Assembly: GCF_023734115.1 (NCBI RefSeq)
Contig: NZ_AP025737.1
Span: forward strand, 620,001 to 684,000
Source: Herbiconiux sp. L3-i23
GTDB lineage: Bacteria; Actinomycetota; Actinomycetes; Actinomycetales; Microbacteriaceae
Direction of reading: 5' to 3'
Length of the DNA: 64,000 bases
The notes under the pieces are model-generated. The model did not search any database. It had not been told where the DNA came from and was given only the letters and a program-made list of their open reading frames with translations. Position 1 is the stretch's first letter. Every line of letters begins with the position of its first letter. Positions 26,138-34,929 of this stretch are shown piece after piece. The position numbers and the translations under genes are program-made.

Positions 26138-27217
26138 ATGGCTGACCGCCTTCGCCTCGTTCTGCTGTTCGGCGGACGTTCGAGCGAGCACTCCATCTCC
26201 TGCGCCACGGCCGGGGGCGTGCTCGGCGCCATCGACCGCGACCGCTACGAGGTGATCCCCGTCGGCATCACCCGCGACGGCGCTTTCGTGCTCGAAGACG
26301 ACGACGCCGCCCGCTTCGCTCTCGACCCCGAGAAGCTGCCCGAGGTGCGCGACGACGGCACCCGGGTGCTGTGGCCCGAGTCCGCGAGGTCGCGCGAACT
26401 GCGGGTCATCGACGGGGGAGAGATCCGTTCGCTCGGCGACGTCGACCTGGTCTTCCCCATCCTGCACGGACCGTACGGCGAGGACGGCACGATCCAGGGT
26501 CTGCTCGAGCTCGTCGGCCTCCCGTACGTCGGAAACGGCGTGCTCGCCTCGGCGCTCGGCATGGATAAGCACTTCACCAAGACCGTCCTTCAAGGCGCCG
26601 GCATCGAGGTGGCCCCGTGGGTCACCGTGACCGCGGCCATGTGGGCTGCAGAGCCCGACCGGTGGCGTGCCTCGATCGGTGCGCTCGGCTACCCGCAGTT
26701 CGTGAAGCCCGCGCGGGCCGGATCGTCCGTCGGCGTGAGCCGGGTGACGTCGGCCGACGAGCTCGACGCGGCGCTCGCCGTCGCGTTCGCCGAGGACGAC
26801 AAGGTGCTCGTCGAGCGGGGCATCGTCGGCCGCGAGGTCGAATGCGCCGTGCTCGGCGGCCTCGACGGCGGAGCCCCTCGCGTGTCGGTGCCGGGGGAGA
26901 TCGTGATCAGCGGACGCGACTTCTACGACTTCGACGCCAAGTACCTGGGCGCCGACGGCATCGAGCTGGTCTGCCCGGCGGACATGCACGAGGGCGAGGT
27001 GGCTGAGATGCAGCGCATCGCGGCGCATGCGTTCGAGGCGATCGGCGGCGCCGGCCTCGCGCGGGTCGACTTCTTCCTCACCGGCGACGGCTTCGTGGTG
27101 AACGAGGTGAACACGATGCCGGGCTTCACCCCGATCTCGATGTTCCCCGCCTGCTGGATCGCGTCGGGCATGACCTACCCCGAACTCATCGACGACCTCA
27201 TCGCCCAAGCCCTGTAG
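26138..27217 (+). CDS. ddlA: D-alanine--D-alanine ligase
   Basis: A 359-residue ATP-grasp enzyme that joins two D-alanines for the peptidoglycan stem peptide. Visible motifs: LLFGGRSSEHSISCATA at the start, HGPYGEDGTIQGLLEL, the ATP-binding VKPARAGSSVGVSRV and the C-terminal NEVNTMPGFTPISMFP. A GGAGAG ribosome-binding site overlaps the end of gpsA, only 6 bp away. It belongs with murA and plsC-gpsA in an envelope-synthesis run. Confidence 0.96.
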   Translation: MADRLRLVLLFGGRSSEHSISCATAGGVLGAIDRDRYEVIPVGITRDGAFVLEDDDAARFALDPEKLPEVRDDGTRVLWPESARSRELRVIDGGEIRSLGDVDLVFPILHGPYGEDGTIQGLLELVGLPYVGNGVLASALGMDKHFTKTVLQGAGIEVAPWVTVTAAMWAAEPDRWRASIGALGYPQFVKPARAGSSVGVSRVTSADELDAALAVAFAEDDKVLVERGIVGREVECAVLGGLDGGAPRVSVPGEIVISGRDFYDFDAKYLGADGIELVCPADMHEGEVAEMQRIAAHAFEAIGGAGLARVDFFLTGDGFVVNEVNTMPGFTPISMFPACWIASGMTYPELIDDLIAQAL

Positions 27218-27243
27218 GGCGTTCCGGGCGAGCGCGCACGTTC

Positions 27244-27306
27244 CGATATTGCGGGCATAGACGCACGTTCCGGCGGGCGCACAAGCCCGGAGCGTACGTT
27301 CTCGGA
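27244..27306 (+). repeat. Palindromic repeat family 2, copy A
   Basis: Starts CGATATTGCGGGCA, then ACGCACGTTCCGGCGGGC pairs with GCCCGGAGCGTACGT around a short loop. It lies between the convergent ddlA and DUF3515 genes, where a bidirectional terminator would be useful. Matching copies are at 31452-31509, 31599-31662 and 56063-56124. Confidence 0.75.
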
Positions 27307-27325
27307 CCACCCGAACAGCGCCGAG

Positions 27326-27823
27326 CTACTCGCTCTCGGGGATCTCCACATCGGCGGCGCCCACGCACGCCCCATCGGCGGGCAGCAGGCCGACGATGCC
27401 GGACAGGTCGGTGAGCACGTCGGTGCCCGACGCTTTCTCCGAGTCGATGACGACCTCGGTGGTTGGCGTGCGGCCGTAGGTCGTGTACCGGTAGACCGGG
27501 GCGTCGGTCGAGTCCTCGACCCAGTCGACGCCGCTGATGCTGATGCACCGGTCGGTGGTGGGCCCGGGGGAGGCGACGCCGCAGCGCAGCAGAACGGATG
27601 CGGGTTCGCCCCACGCGCCCGTCGCCTGGGCGTTGGTCTCGCGCAGCGGCTGGTCGTCGAGGGTGTCCGGCAGGCGAACGCTCACCGCCGCGCAGTCCGG
27701 GTCGGCGGCGTTCTCGGCGGCCGTCATCGACACGGTGGGGGTGCACCCCGTGAGCGCGGCGACGAGGATCGTGCCGACGATCCCCGCGGAGAGAGAGATC
27801 AGCCGAAGGGGACGGGAGGGCAC
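27326..27823 (-). CDS. DUF3515 family lipoprotein
   Basis: A 165-residue secreted lipoprotein. The N-terminal signal ends in the lipobox ALTGC with C27 as the predicted lipid-modified residue. The mature part holds several more cysteines (DPDCAAVSVRLP, LLRCG, DRCISI, GACVG) typical of this actinobacterial family, which is often encoded between ddl and thiL. The role is unknown. The GTG start at 27823 is preceded by TACCCT with a six-base gap on the minus strand, indicating a leaderless promoter divergent from thiL. Confidence 0.88.
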   Translation of the reverse strand: MPSRPLRLISLSAGIVGTILVAALTGCTPTVSMTAAENAADPDCAAVSVRLPDTLDDQPLRETNAQATGAWGEPASVLLRCGVASPGPTTDRCISISGVDWVEDSTDAPVYRYTTYGRTPTTEVVIDSEKASGTDVLTDLSGIVGLLPADGACVGAADVEIPESE

Positions 27824-27829
27824 ATCACA

Positions 27830-27859
27830 AGGGTAGTCGGCCCTCGCAGTCGCTAGCGT
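27830..27859. promoter_or_regulatory. Divergent leaderless promoters, DUF3515 and thiL
   Basis: On the minus strand TACCCT (27835 to 27830) lies six bases before the DUF3515 GTG. On the plus strand TAGCGT (27854-27859) lies seven bases before the thiL GTG. The 43-bp gap therefore carries two back-to-back -10 elements with no room for 5' leaders. Confidence 0.55.
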
Positions 27860-27866
27860 TGAGCCC

Positions 27867-28898
27867 GTGATCGAAGCATCGGACACCCTGGGCCGACAGG
27901 GCGAGGCGGCCGCGCTGCGGCGCATCATCCGCCGGCTTCCCGCCGCTGCCGACGCCGAGCTGGGGCCGGGCGACGACAGCGCCATCGTCGCCGCACCCGA
28001 CGGCCGCTTCGTCGTCTCGACCGACCTGCTCGTGCACGGGCCCGACTTCCGACTGGCCTGGTCGATGCCGTACGACCTCGGCTGGAAGGCGGCCGCCAGC
28101 AACCTCGCGGACATCGCCGCGATGGGTGCGCGGCCGACCGCGCTGGTAGTCGCACTGGCCGCCCCGCTCGAGACGCCCGTCACCGATCTGGAGGCCATCG
28201 CCGATGGCCTCCGCGACGGCTGCGACGCTCTCGCGCCGGGCACGGGAGTGGTCGGCGGCGACCTGTCCGCGAGCGACACCCTGACCATCGCCGTGACCGT
28301 CTTCGGCGACCTGGAGGGGCGCCGTCCGGTGCTGCGCTCGGGCGCACGGCCGGGAGACGTCGTCGCCCTGCGCGGCGACCTCGGTCTCGCCGGGGCCGGG
28401 ATCCGGCTGCTGTTCCGCGACGCCGTCGACGCCGAAGAGCGGCCCGACCGCGGCCGCTTCACCGACCTCGAGTCGACGCACCCCGAGCTCGTCCGCGCAC
28501 AGCTGCGCCCGTCCCCGCCGATCGCCGCGGGAGTCACCGCGGGACTCGCGGGGGCGACCGCGATGCTCGATGTGTCCGACGGCCTGCTGATCGACGCGGC
28601 GCGCATCGCCGCGGCCAGCGGGGCGGGCATCGACTTCGAGTCCGCCGCGCTCGCCCCGTTCGCGAGCCGGATCGTGGCGCTCGCGCCGGACCTCGCCGAC
28701 GAGGCGCCCGACCTCGTACTGTCCGGCGGAGAGGACCACCCTCTGCTCGCCGCCTTCTCTGCGGAGGACGTGCCGGAGGGGTTCGTCGTTCTCGGACGCG
28801 TGGTCGAGGGCGACACGGTGACGATCGACGGACGCGATCCGTCGCTCGCGCGCGGCGGCTGGGATCCGTTCGGCGATTGGAACGGCGCCGTCGGCTGA
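27867..28898 (+). CDS. thiL: Thiamine-monophosphate kinase
   Basis: A 343-residue enzyme that phosphorylates thiamine monophosphate to the active cofactor thiamine pyrophosphate. Typical PurM-like features are GPGDDSAIV near residue 32, STDLLVHGPDF, NLADIAAMGA, and later LDVSDGLLIDAARIA and LSGGEDHPLLAAF. The GTG start follows a TAGCGT box by seven bases. It converges with rsmD, 35 bp beyond its stop. Confidence 0.95.
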   Translation: MIEASDTLGRQGEAAALRRIIRRLPAAADAELGPGDDSAIVAAPDGRFVVSTDLLVHGPDFRLAWSMPYDLGWKAAASNLADIAAMGARPTALVVALAAPLETPVTDLEAIADGLRDGCDALAPGTGVVGGDLSASDTLTIAVTVFGDLEGRRPVLRSGARPGDVVALRGDLGLAGAGIRLLFRDAVDAEERPDRGRFTDLESTHPELVRAQLRPSPPIAAGVTAGLAGATAMLDVSDGLLIDAARIAAASGAGIDFESAALAPFASRIVALAPDLADEAPDLVLSGGEDHPLLAAFSAEDVPEGFVVLGRVVEGDTVTIDGRDPSLARGGWDPFGDWNGAVG

Positions 28899-28933
28899 GC
28901 CGGCCGCTCCGACCTGAGTGCGCGAGTGTTGGG

Positions 28934-29500
28934 TCAGTCGGTCGTCGCGAAGTACACGGCCGTCTCGCCGTACTCGCGGGAGCGCTGCGGGTGGTAGCCG
29001 TCGGGCCAGGCCGGCGCAGGAGAGCGCGTGCTGCGCTCGAGTACGACCGTCGAGTCGGGGGCGAGGCGGGGCCCGAGGTGGGTGAGCACGGCCGCGATCT
29101 CCGCCTCGTCGACCTCGTAGGGCGGGTCGATGAAGACCAGATCCCATTCGGCGCTCGCGTGTTCGAGGAAGCCGAGCACAGGACGCGCGGCCACCTCGAT
29201 GGACAGTGCGGACGGCGCGGGGGCAGCTTTCAGGACGATCTGCGCGTTGCGCCGGCACACCGTTGCCGCGTCGTGCGATCGGTCGACGAGCACGGCCGAG
29301 GTCGCCCCGCGGCTGACGGCCTCGAGACCGAGCGCCCCGGATCCGGCGTACAGGTCGAGCACCCGCGCCTCGTCGATCGCGTCCCGTGCGACGAGCGCGG
29401 AGAAGATGCCCTCGCGGGTCCGGTCGCTGGTGGGCCTCGTGCCGGAGCGGGGGACGCGCAGCGCGAGCGAGCCTGCGAAGCCGGAGATGATGCGGGTCAT
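28934..29500 (-). CDS. rsmD: 16S rRNA (guanine966-N2)-methyltransferase
   Basis: A 188-residue SAM-dependent methyltransferase that modifies G966 of 16S rRNA. The SAM-binding motif is VLDLYAGSGALGLEA and the catalytic motif is DPPY at 125-128. The start at MTRIISGFAG is the usual family start; a longer frame reaches 29554 but adds only an atypical Gly/Arg-rich tail. RsmD is commonly encoded near recG and coaD, as here. Confidence 0.95.
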   Translation of the reverse strand: MTRIISGFAGSLALRVPRSGTRPTSDRTREGIFSALVARDAIDEARVLDLYAGSGALGLEAVSRGATSAVLVDRSHDAATVCRRNAQIVLKAAPAPSALSIEVAARPVLGFLEHASAEWDLVFIDPPYEVDEAEIAAVLTHLGPRLAPDSTVVLERSTRSPAPAWPDGYHPQRSREYGETAVYFATTD

Positions 29501-29704
29501 TGCGTCTAGAACACTACGTCCTCCCCCCATCCGCCTTCGCGAGCCAGGTCCCACGCGTGTTTCGGCGCGAGGGACGTGGTGCTGCGAGCGAAGGGGAGGA
29601 ACTGGAGCGCTCGCGACAACACTCCGCGCTCGCGGGGGCAGGGGAGCTGTAGGGGATCGACAACGGAGTCGACTGCCCGTGTCGAAGACCTCCAGAATGC
29701 GGTC

Positions 29705-31411
29705 ATGGCCACAGTCGACCGTGCGCAGAAGCCGTCATTCACCAAATCGCTCTTCCACGGGCAGGTGGCGAGTGAACTCGTCATGCCCTTCCCGCTCCAG
29801 CACGGCGAGGACAAGGCGAAGACGGAACGCCTGGCCGCCGCCGCGCGCGAGTACCTGACCACCTCGTACGACCCCGCGAGGGCCGAGGAGGAGCGCTGGG
29901 TGGGCGACGACACCATCCGCGATCTCGGGGAGCTCGGGCTGCTCGGCCTCTTCGTCGACGAGAAGTACGGCGGCCAGGGCCTCAGCCAGTCGGGATACTG
30001 CCGCGTCATGGAGGAGTTCGGTCGCGTCGACGGCACCCTCTCGGTCGTGATGGGTGTGCACCAGTCGATCGGCACGAAGCCGTTGTTCCTCTACGGCACC
30101 GACGAGCAGAAGGAGCGGTGGCTGCCCGACCTCGCCGCCGGCCGCAAGCTCGCCGCGTTCGTGCTCACCGAGCCGAACGTCGGATCCGACGCCTACAACC
30201 TCGAGACCCGCGCCGAGCGGCAGAGCGACGGCAGCTGGATCCTGAACGGCGAGAAGCGGTGGATCGGCAACGGCGACCGCGACGTGCTCACCGTCTTCGC
30301 CCGCAGCGAGCTCGGCCATGTCGCCCTCATCGTCGAAGGCGGATCGGAGGGGCTCGAGACCGGACCCCGTTTCGACACGCTCGGCCTGCGCGCCAACCGG
30401 CTGCAGCGCGTCCGATTCAACAACGTGCGGGTGCCCGCGGAGAACCTCCTCGGCGAGCCCGGCGACGGTTTCCGCATCGCGATGAACACCCTCAACAACG
30501 GGCGCATGTCGATGGGGACGTCGATCACCGGCGGCATGAAGCGCTTCCAGCAGCTCGCGATCGAGCACACCAGCACGCGTCGCCAGTTCGACCGGGAGCT
30601 GATCGACTTCGAGATGGTCGAAGACAAGATCGCGTGGATCCAGACGCAGATCTACGGCCTCGAATCGATGAGCTACCTCACCACAGGACTCGTCGATCGG
30701 GGCGACGCCGACTTCGCGCTGGAATCGGCGATGACGAAGGTGACCGCGAGCGACGTCGGATGGTACGCCCTCAACCGTGCTTTCCAGCTGCACGGCGGAA
30801 CCGCGTACATGAACGACCATCCGCTCGCGAAGGCGCTGCGCGACTTCCGCATCTTTCCGATCTTCGAGGGCGCGAACGACGTGATGCGGGCGTTCACCGC
30901 GTTGAACGGCCTGAAGGCGCTGTCGGAGCGCCTGCCCGATGTGAAGAGCATCAGCGTCAGCGACCCCGCGAAGGCGATCGGCGTGCTCGCGCCGTACGTG
31001 CGCGAGCGGGTGAGCCAGCGTCTGCGACCGGAGAAGCTCGAGGGTGCGCACGAGTCGCTGAGCCGTCAGGTCGGCACCATCGGGGAGCAGGCGGCGCGTC
31101 TGCGCGGCGCCGCGGAAGGGGCGCTTCGCAAGTACGGGTCGAAGGTGCAGGAGAAGCAGCTCGTGCAGAAGCGGCTCGCCGACGCGGCGGCCGGAATCTA
31201 CGCGCAGGTGGCGACGGTGTCCCGCTGCTCGGCAGTCATCGAGCGCGATGGGCAACTCGCCAGCGAGGCGGAGCGCACGGTCGCGATCAACTTCTGCAAG
31301 AGCCAGGCCCGCGCCGTGAACCGGTCGTTCCGGGCACTGGAGGTCAACGACGACAAGTACACCCACCAGATCGGCCGCGCGGCCCGCTCCGGCTACCCCT
31401 TCGCCCTCTAG
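29705..31411 (+). CDS. Acyl-CoA dehydrogenase family protein (long-chain type)
   Basis: A 568-residue flavoprotein. The usual acyl-CoA dehydrogenase core (about residues 40-430) has FVLTEPNVGSDA and the catalytic-base region FPIFEGANDV with E388. A C-terminal helical extension of ~140 residues recalls VLCAD/ACAD9-type enzymes for long-chain substrates. The substrate is not known. CAGAAT ends six bases before the ATG, so transcription may be leaderless. There are no fatty-acid oxidation genes beside it; it lies alone between rsmD and recG, with two family-2 repeats in the 290-bp gap downstream. Confidence 0.9.
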   Translation: MATVDRAQKPSFTKSLFHGQVASELVMPFPLQHGEDKAKTERLAAAAREYLTTSYDPARAEEERWVGDDTIRDLGELGLLGLFVDEKYGGQGLSQSGYCRVMEEFGRVDGTLSVVMGVHQSIGTKPLFLYGTDEQKERWLPDLAAGRKLAAFVLTEPNVGSDAYNLETRAERQSDGSWILNGEKRWIGNGDRDVLTVFARSELGHVALIVEGGSEGLETGPRFDTLGLRANRLQRVRFNNVRVPAENLLGEPGDGFRIAMNTLNNGRMSMGTSITGGMKRFQQLAIEHTSTRRQFDRELIDFEMVEDKIAWIQTQIYGLESMSYLTTGLVDRGDADFALESAMTKVTASDVGWYALNRAFQLHGGTAYMNDHPLAKALRDFRIFPIFEGANDVMRAFTALNGLKALSERLPDVKSISVSDPAKAIGVLAPYVRERVSQRLRPEKLEGAHESLSRQVGTIGEQAARLRGAAEGALRKYGSKVQEKQLVQKRLADAAAGIYAQVATVSRCSAVIERDGQLASEAERTVAINFCKSQARAVNRSFRALEVNDDKYTHQIGRAARSGYPFAL

Positions 31412-31451
31412 ATCCGATTGGGCCCCACGCGGCACGCTTGCCGCGAGGGGT

Positions 31452-31509
31452 GCGGGCACGAACGCACGTTCCGGACCGCACGTGTGCCCGGAACGTGCGT
31501 TCTCGTGCA
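31452..31509 (+). repeat. Palindromic repeat family 2, copy B
   Basis: GGGCACGAACGCACGTTCCGG pairs with CCGGAACGTGCGTTCTCGTGC through a short loop. It lacks the GATATT lead of copies A and D. It stands in the 290-bp gap between the acyl-CoA dehydrogenase and recG genes. Apart from copies B and C and the recG promoter, nothing was seen in that gap. Confidence 0.7.
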
Positions 31510-31598
31510 GAGCGAGAAGAAGCCTGCGCAGGAGATGGCATGCAGTTGGGCGCAGGCCGTTGCTGAGTCGCCCGGACCGCAGCCTTCCCGAGCGCCCG

Positions 31599-31662
31599 AC
31601 GAGAACGCACGTTCCGGGCATGTGCGCCCGCCGGAACGTGCGTTTGTGCCCGCAATATCGGA
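31599..31662 (-). repeat. Palindromic repeat family 2, copy C (inverted)
   Basis: Reverse complement of the copy A pattern: it begins ACGAGAACGCACGTTCCGGG and ends GCCCGCAATATCGG. With copy B it makes an inverted pair about 90 bp apart, able to form single hairpins or a larger structure. Confidence 0.75.
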
Positions 31663-31689
31663 TCTCGGGGGAGGGTCGGAGGGGGGCCG

Positions 31690-31695
31690 TATATT
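31690..31695 (+). promoter_or_regulatory. Leaderless -10 for recG
   Basis: TATATT, the best -10 match noticed in the window, ends six bases before the GTG at 31702. It predicts a leaderless recG transcript and fixes the start codon. Confidence 0.65.
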
Positions 31696-31701
31696 CGTCG
31701 G

Positions 31702-33879
31702 GTGGCCGTCGCACCTCTCGAGCGCAAGCTCGCCGATCTCCTCGGCGGGCGCACGGCGAGCGTCCTGGAGAAGGCGTTCGGCATGGTCACCGCCGGCGAC
31801 CTGCTCACCCACTACCCGCGCCGCTACGCCAAGCGGGGCGAGCTGACCTCGCTCGCCGAGCTGCCCGAGGGTGAGAACGTCACCATCGTCGCCGAGGTGC
31901 GTCGCGCCACCGAGCGCAAGATGCAGTCGCGCCGCGGCTCGGTGCTCGAGGTCGTCATCTCCGACGGCAACGGCATGCTCACCCTCACCTTCTTCAACCA
32001 GGCGTGGCGCGAGAAGGACCTCCGACCGGGTGTGCGGGGCATCTTCGCCGGCAAGGTCGGCCGCTACCGCGGTCTCGCGCAGCTGGCGCACCCCGACTAC
32101 GAGCTCTTCCCCGACGATGCGGCGCCCCTCGCGGGCGGCATCGCGAAGGAGTGGACCGACGCACCGGTGCCGATCTACCCGGCGACGAGCACGATGCCGA
32201 GCTGGAAGATCCAACAGGCGGTCGAGCTGGTGCTCGACGCCGTCGGCAGGGTCGACGATCCGGTGCCCGACGACGTGCGTCGTGAGCGCGGCCTCGTCTC
32301 TTATGCGGCAGCACTGAACGGCATCCACCATCCGGCGAAAGACGTCGACTGGAAGCGGGCGCGCGACGCGTTGCGCTTCCAGGAGGCCTTCGTGCTGCAG
32401 ACGGCCCTGCTCGAACAGCGCATGGCGGCCCGCTCCGTGCCCACCACCTCGCGCCGCGCGATCGGGGGCGCCGACCGGGAGCGCTTCGACGACGCACTGC
32501 CGTTCGACCTGACGCTTGACCAGCAGCGTGTCGGCGAGGAGATCGCCCGCGACCTCGAAGCCGAGTTCCCGATGAATCGCCTGGTGCAGGGCGAGGTCGG
32601 ATCGGGCAAGACCCTGGTGGCGCTTCGGGCGATGCTGCAGGTCTCCGACGCGGGCGGGCAGGCCGCGCTGCTCGCCCCCACCGAGGTGCTCGCCGCGCAG
32701 CACCTGCGTTCGATCGTCCGCTCCCTCGGGCCCGACCTCGCCGCAAAACTCATGCCGACCCTCATCACCGGGCAGATGTCGACCGCCGAGCGCAAGAAGG
32801 CGCTGCTGCGGGTCGTGACCGGGCAGGCGCGCATCGTCGTCGGCACCCACGCGCTGATGGGCGACAAGGTCACCTTCTTCGACCTCGGCCTCGTCGTCGT
32901 CGATGAGCAGCACCGCTTCGGCGTCGAGCAGCGCGAGGCGCTGCGGGCGAAGGGCAGCACCCCGCCGCACGTGCTGGTGCTCACGGCGACGCCCATCCCG
33001 CGGACCGTCGCGATGACGGTGTTCGGCGACCTCGACGTGTCGGTCATCCGCGAGTTGCCGGTCGGCCGCGCGGGTATCGAGAGCTTCGTCGTCGCGCTCG
33101 CCGATCATCCCGGCTGGATCAACCGGGCGTGGCAGCGCGCCGCGGAGGAGATCGAGAAGGGGCGTCAGGTGTTCGTCGTCTGCCCCGCCATCGACGACGT
33201 CTCGGTCGAGGCCGACACCGACCTCGTCGACGACGAGCCCGCCGACGGCGACGCGAGACCCGCTCCGCGCGCGTCGGTCGAGGCGACCATGAAGCTGCTC
33301 CCGCAGGTCGAGGCCCTGAAGGGGCGACGGATCGCCGCACTGCACGGGCGCATGTCGGCGGACGAGAAGGACGACATCATGCGCGCCTTCGCCGCCGGTT
33401 CGATCGACATGCTCGTCTCGACGACCGTCATCGAGGTGGGGGTCGACGTGCCCAACGCGTCGATGATGATCGTGCTCGACGCCGACCGCTTCGGCGTCTC
33501 GCAGCTGCATCAGTTGCGAGGCCGCGTCGGCCGCGGCGGGCTGCCGGGGCTCTGTCTGCTGGTGACCACCTCGCCTGCCGAGAGCGTCGCGCGCGAGCGG
33601 GTCGACGTGGTGGCCTCGACCACCGACGGTTTCGACCTCGCGCAGGCCGACCTCGAGCTGCGCCGCGAGGGGGACGTGCTGGGCACCTCGCAGTCGGGCG
33701 GTCGGTCGTCTCTGCGTCTGCTGCGGGTCGTCGCCGACGCGGAACTGATCGGCGAGGCGAGGGAGGCCGCGTCGTCGCTGCTCGACTCCGATCCGATCCT
33801 CGCGAGCCATCCGGCGCTGCGCGGCGCCATCGAACGACGTCTCGACGATCAGTCGCGCGAGTTCCTCGCGAAGAACTAG
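31702..33879 (+). CDS. recG: ATP-dependent DNA helicase RecG
   Basis: A 725-residue helicase that remodels stalled replication forks and Holliday junctions. It has an N-terminal wedge/OB region, Walker A in GEVGSGKTLVALRAM (K303), the family-typical DEQH box DEQHRFG (D401), TATPIPRTVAMTVFGDLDVS, and the C-terminal HGRMSADEKDDIM and QLRGRVGRGG motifs. A small insertion around residues 505-525 is acidic and Ala-rich. RecG followed by coaD is a usual actinobacterial order. Confidence 0.97.
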   Translation: MAVAPLERKLADLLGGRTASVLEKAFGMVTAGDLLTHYPRRYAKRGELTSLAELPEGENVTIVAEVRRATERKMQSRRGSVLEVVISDGNGMLTLTFFNQAWREKDLRPGVRGIFAGKVGRYRGLAQLAHPDYELFPDDAAPLAGGIAKEWTDAPVPIYPATSTMPSWKIQQAVELVLDAVGRVDDPVPDDVRRERGLVSYAAALNGIHHPAKDVDWKRARDALRFQEAFVLQTALLEQRMAARSVPTTSRRAIGGADRERFDDALPFDLTLDQQRVGEEIARDLEAEFPMNRLVQGEVGSGKTLVALRAMLQVSDAGGQAALLAPTEVLAAQHLRSIVRSLGPDLAAKLMPTLITGQMSTAERKKALLRVVTGQARIVVGTHALMGDKVTFFDLGLVVVDEQHRFGVEQREALRAKGSTPPHVLVLTATPIPRTVAMTVFGDLDVSVIRELPVGRAGIESFVVALADHPGWINRAWQRAAEEIEKGRQVFVVCPAIDDVSVEADTDLVDDEPADGDARPAPRASVEATMKLLPQVEALKGRRIAALHGRMSADEKDDIMRAFAAGSIDMLVSTTVIEVGVDVPNASMMIVLDADRFGVSQLHQLRGRVGRGGLPGLCLLVTTSPAESVARERVDVVASTTDGFDLAQADLELRREGDVLGTSQSGGRSSLRLLRVVADAELIGEAREAASSLLDSDPILASHPALRGAIERRLDDQSREFLAKN

Positions 33880-33963
33880 ACCGGCGCACCTCGTCCGGTG
33901 CTCATCGTGTCGAATCGTGACGGGACGCCAGCCATTGCTCGACGCGCCGACGAGGCGGACGTA

Positions 33964-33969
33964 TAGCCT
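33964..33969 (+). promoter_or_regulatory. Leaderless -10 for coaD
   Basis: TAGCCT ends six bases before the ATG at 33976. The GGAGG just before the ATG is too close (one base) to act as a normal ribosome-binding site, so the leaderless reading is preferred. Confidence 0.5.
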
Positions 33970-33975
33970 GGAGGC

Positions 33976-34488
33976 ATGACCAGGATCGCCGTCGTTCCCG
34001 GGTCGTTCGACCCGGTCACCCTCGGACACCTCGACGTGATCGAACGGGCGGCGAACCTGTTCGACGAGCTGCATGTGCTCGTCGTGCACAACCCCGACAA
34101 GTCGGCGCTGCTGCCGATCGGCCAGCGGGTCGACCTGCTCGAGACGGCCATCGCCGACGCGGGTCTTCCGCGCACGGTGCGGGTCGCGTCGTGGAGCGTC
34201 GGGCTGCTCGTCGACTACTGCACCGATGTCGGCGCGAGCGTGCTGGTGAAGGGCATCCGCTCGCAGGTCGACGTGGCCTACGAGACGCCCATGGCGATCG
34301 TCAACCGCAACCTCGCTCGCGTCGAGACCGTGTTCCTGCTTCCCGACCCCGCGCACGCGCATGTGTCCAGTTCGCTGGTGCGGCAGGTGGCGGCGCTCGG
34401 CGGCGACGTGGCGCCGTACGTCCCACGAGTCGTGGCCGAATACCTTCAGCCGAGCACGTCGGCGAGCCTGCGTCCCGGCTCCGACTGA
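33976..34488 (+). CDS. coaD: Pantetheine-phosphate adenylyltransferase
   Basis: A 170-residue nucleotidyltransferase that makes dephospho-CoA from 4'-phosphopantetheine, the fourth step of CoA synthesis. The nucleotide-binding TxGH motif is T15-L-G-H18 in [14 protein letters not shown], and the second motif is [15 protein letters not shown]. In many actinobacteria coaD is followed closely by the DUF177-rpmF-rnc genes. Here those genes lie 23 kb away, beyond an accessory region. Confidence 0.96.
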   Translation: MTRIAVVPGSFDPVTLGHLDVIERAANLFDELHVLVVHNPDKSALLPIGQRVDLLETAIADAGLPRTVRVASWSVGLLVDYCTDVGASVLVKGIRSQVDVAYETPMAIVNRNLARVETVFLLPDPAHAHVSSSLVRQVAALGGDVAPYVPRVVAEYLQPSTSASLRPGSD

Positions 34489-34532
34489 CCGACGCGATCG
34501 ACGTGACTCGGTCCGCGCGCAAGCGACCCGCG

Positions 34533-34620
34533 CTGACCGAATCAAGGAAAAAGCAAGGCCTAGTCACATGTTCATGGGGATCGGGGCCCGTTCTCGCGGG
34601 AATCTCCTTGATTCGGTCAG
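34533..34620. repeat. Hairpin element E1 (16-bp perfect terminal inverted repeat)
   Basis: CTGACCGAATCAAGGA at the left end pairs exactly with TCCTTGATTCGGTCAG at the right end, 88 bp overall. The interior differs from E2 and E3. It is the first of three such elements in the 441-bp gap between coaD and the F420 genes. Confidence 0.75.
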
Positions 34621-34646
34621 TGACACCCGGGAGCAGCCGTGATGGC

Positions 34647-34732
34647 TGACCACGTGCAGGACATTCTGCGCGGCCGGGCCCAAAACGGGCCCGAATCGGA
34701 CCTCCGGCGTCTGTTTCTCCTGCATTTGGTCA
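34647..34732. repeat. Hairpin element E2
   Basis: Left end CTGACCACGTGCAGGA and right end TCCTGCATTTGGTCAG pair with two mismatches. The interior (ATTCTGCGCG, GGACCTCCGGCGTC) matches E3 closely, so E2 and E3 are copies of each other. Confidence 0.72.
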
Positions 34733-34759
34733 GTGGGCACCTGGGTCAGTCGGTAGTGG

Positions 34760-34847
34760 CTGACCGAATGCAGGAGATTCTGCGCGATCAGGCCCCAAAC
34801 GTGCCCGAAGCGGACCTCCGGCGTCGATTTCTCCTGCATTTGGTCTG
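34760..34847. repeat. Hairpin element E3
   Basis: Left end CTGACCGAATGCAGGAGA, right end TCTCCTGCATTTGGTC. Relative to E1 the stem has AATGCAGGA/TCCTGCATT instead of AATCAAGGA/TCCTTGATT: both arms changed together, so pairing is kept. Beyond E3, 34848-34929 holds only the start region of the next gene. Confidence 0.72.
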
Positions 34848-34929
34848 CGGTGGGTGGGGGAGGAGTTCCTGCGGGCCGGCCGTGCAGATGCTGTACGTCG
34901 GGTTCTCGGCCGGGTGGCAGGATTGAGGG

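Noticed and set aside
34489-34929. Short frames reading through the E1-E3 hairpins (for example 34639-34926)
   Set aside because: The repeated peptide pieces follow from the DNA repeats themselves; there is no ribosome-binding site, and the paired bases rather than codons are conserved.
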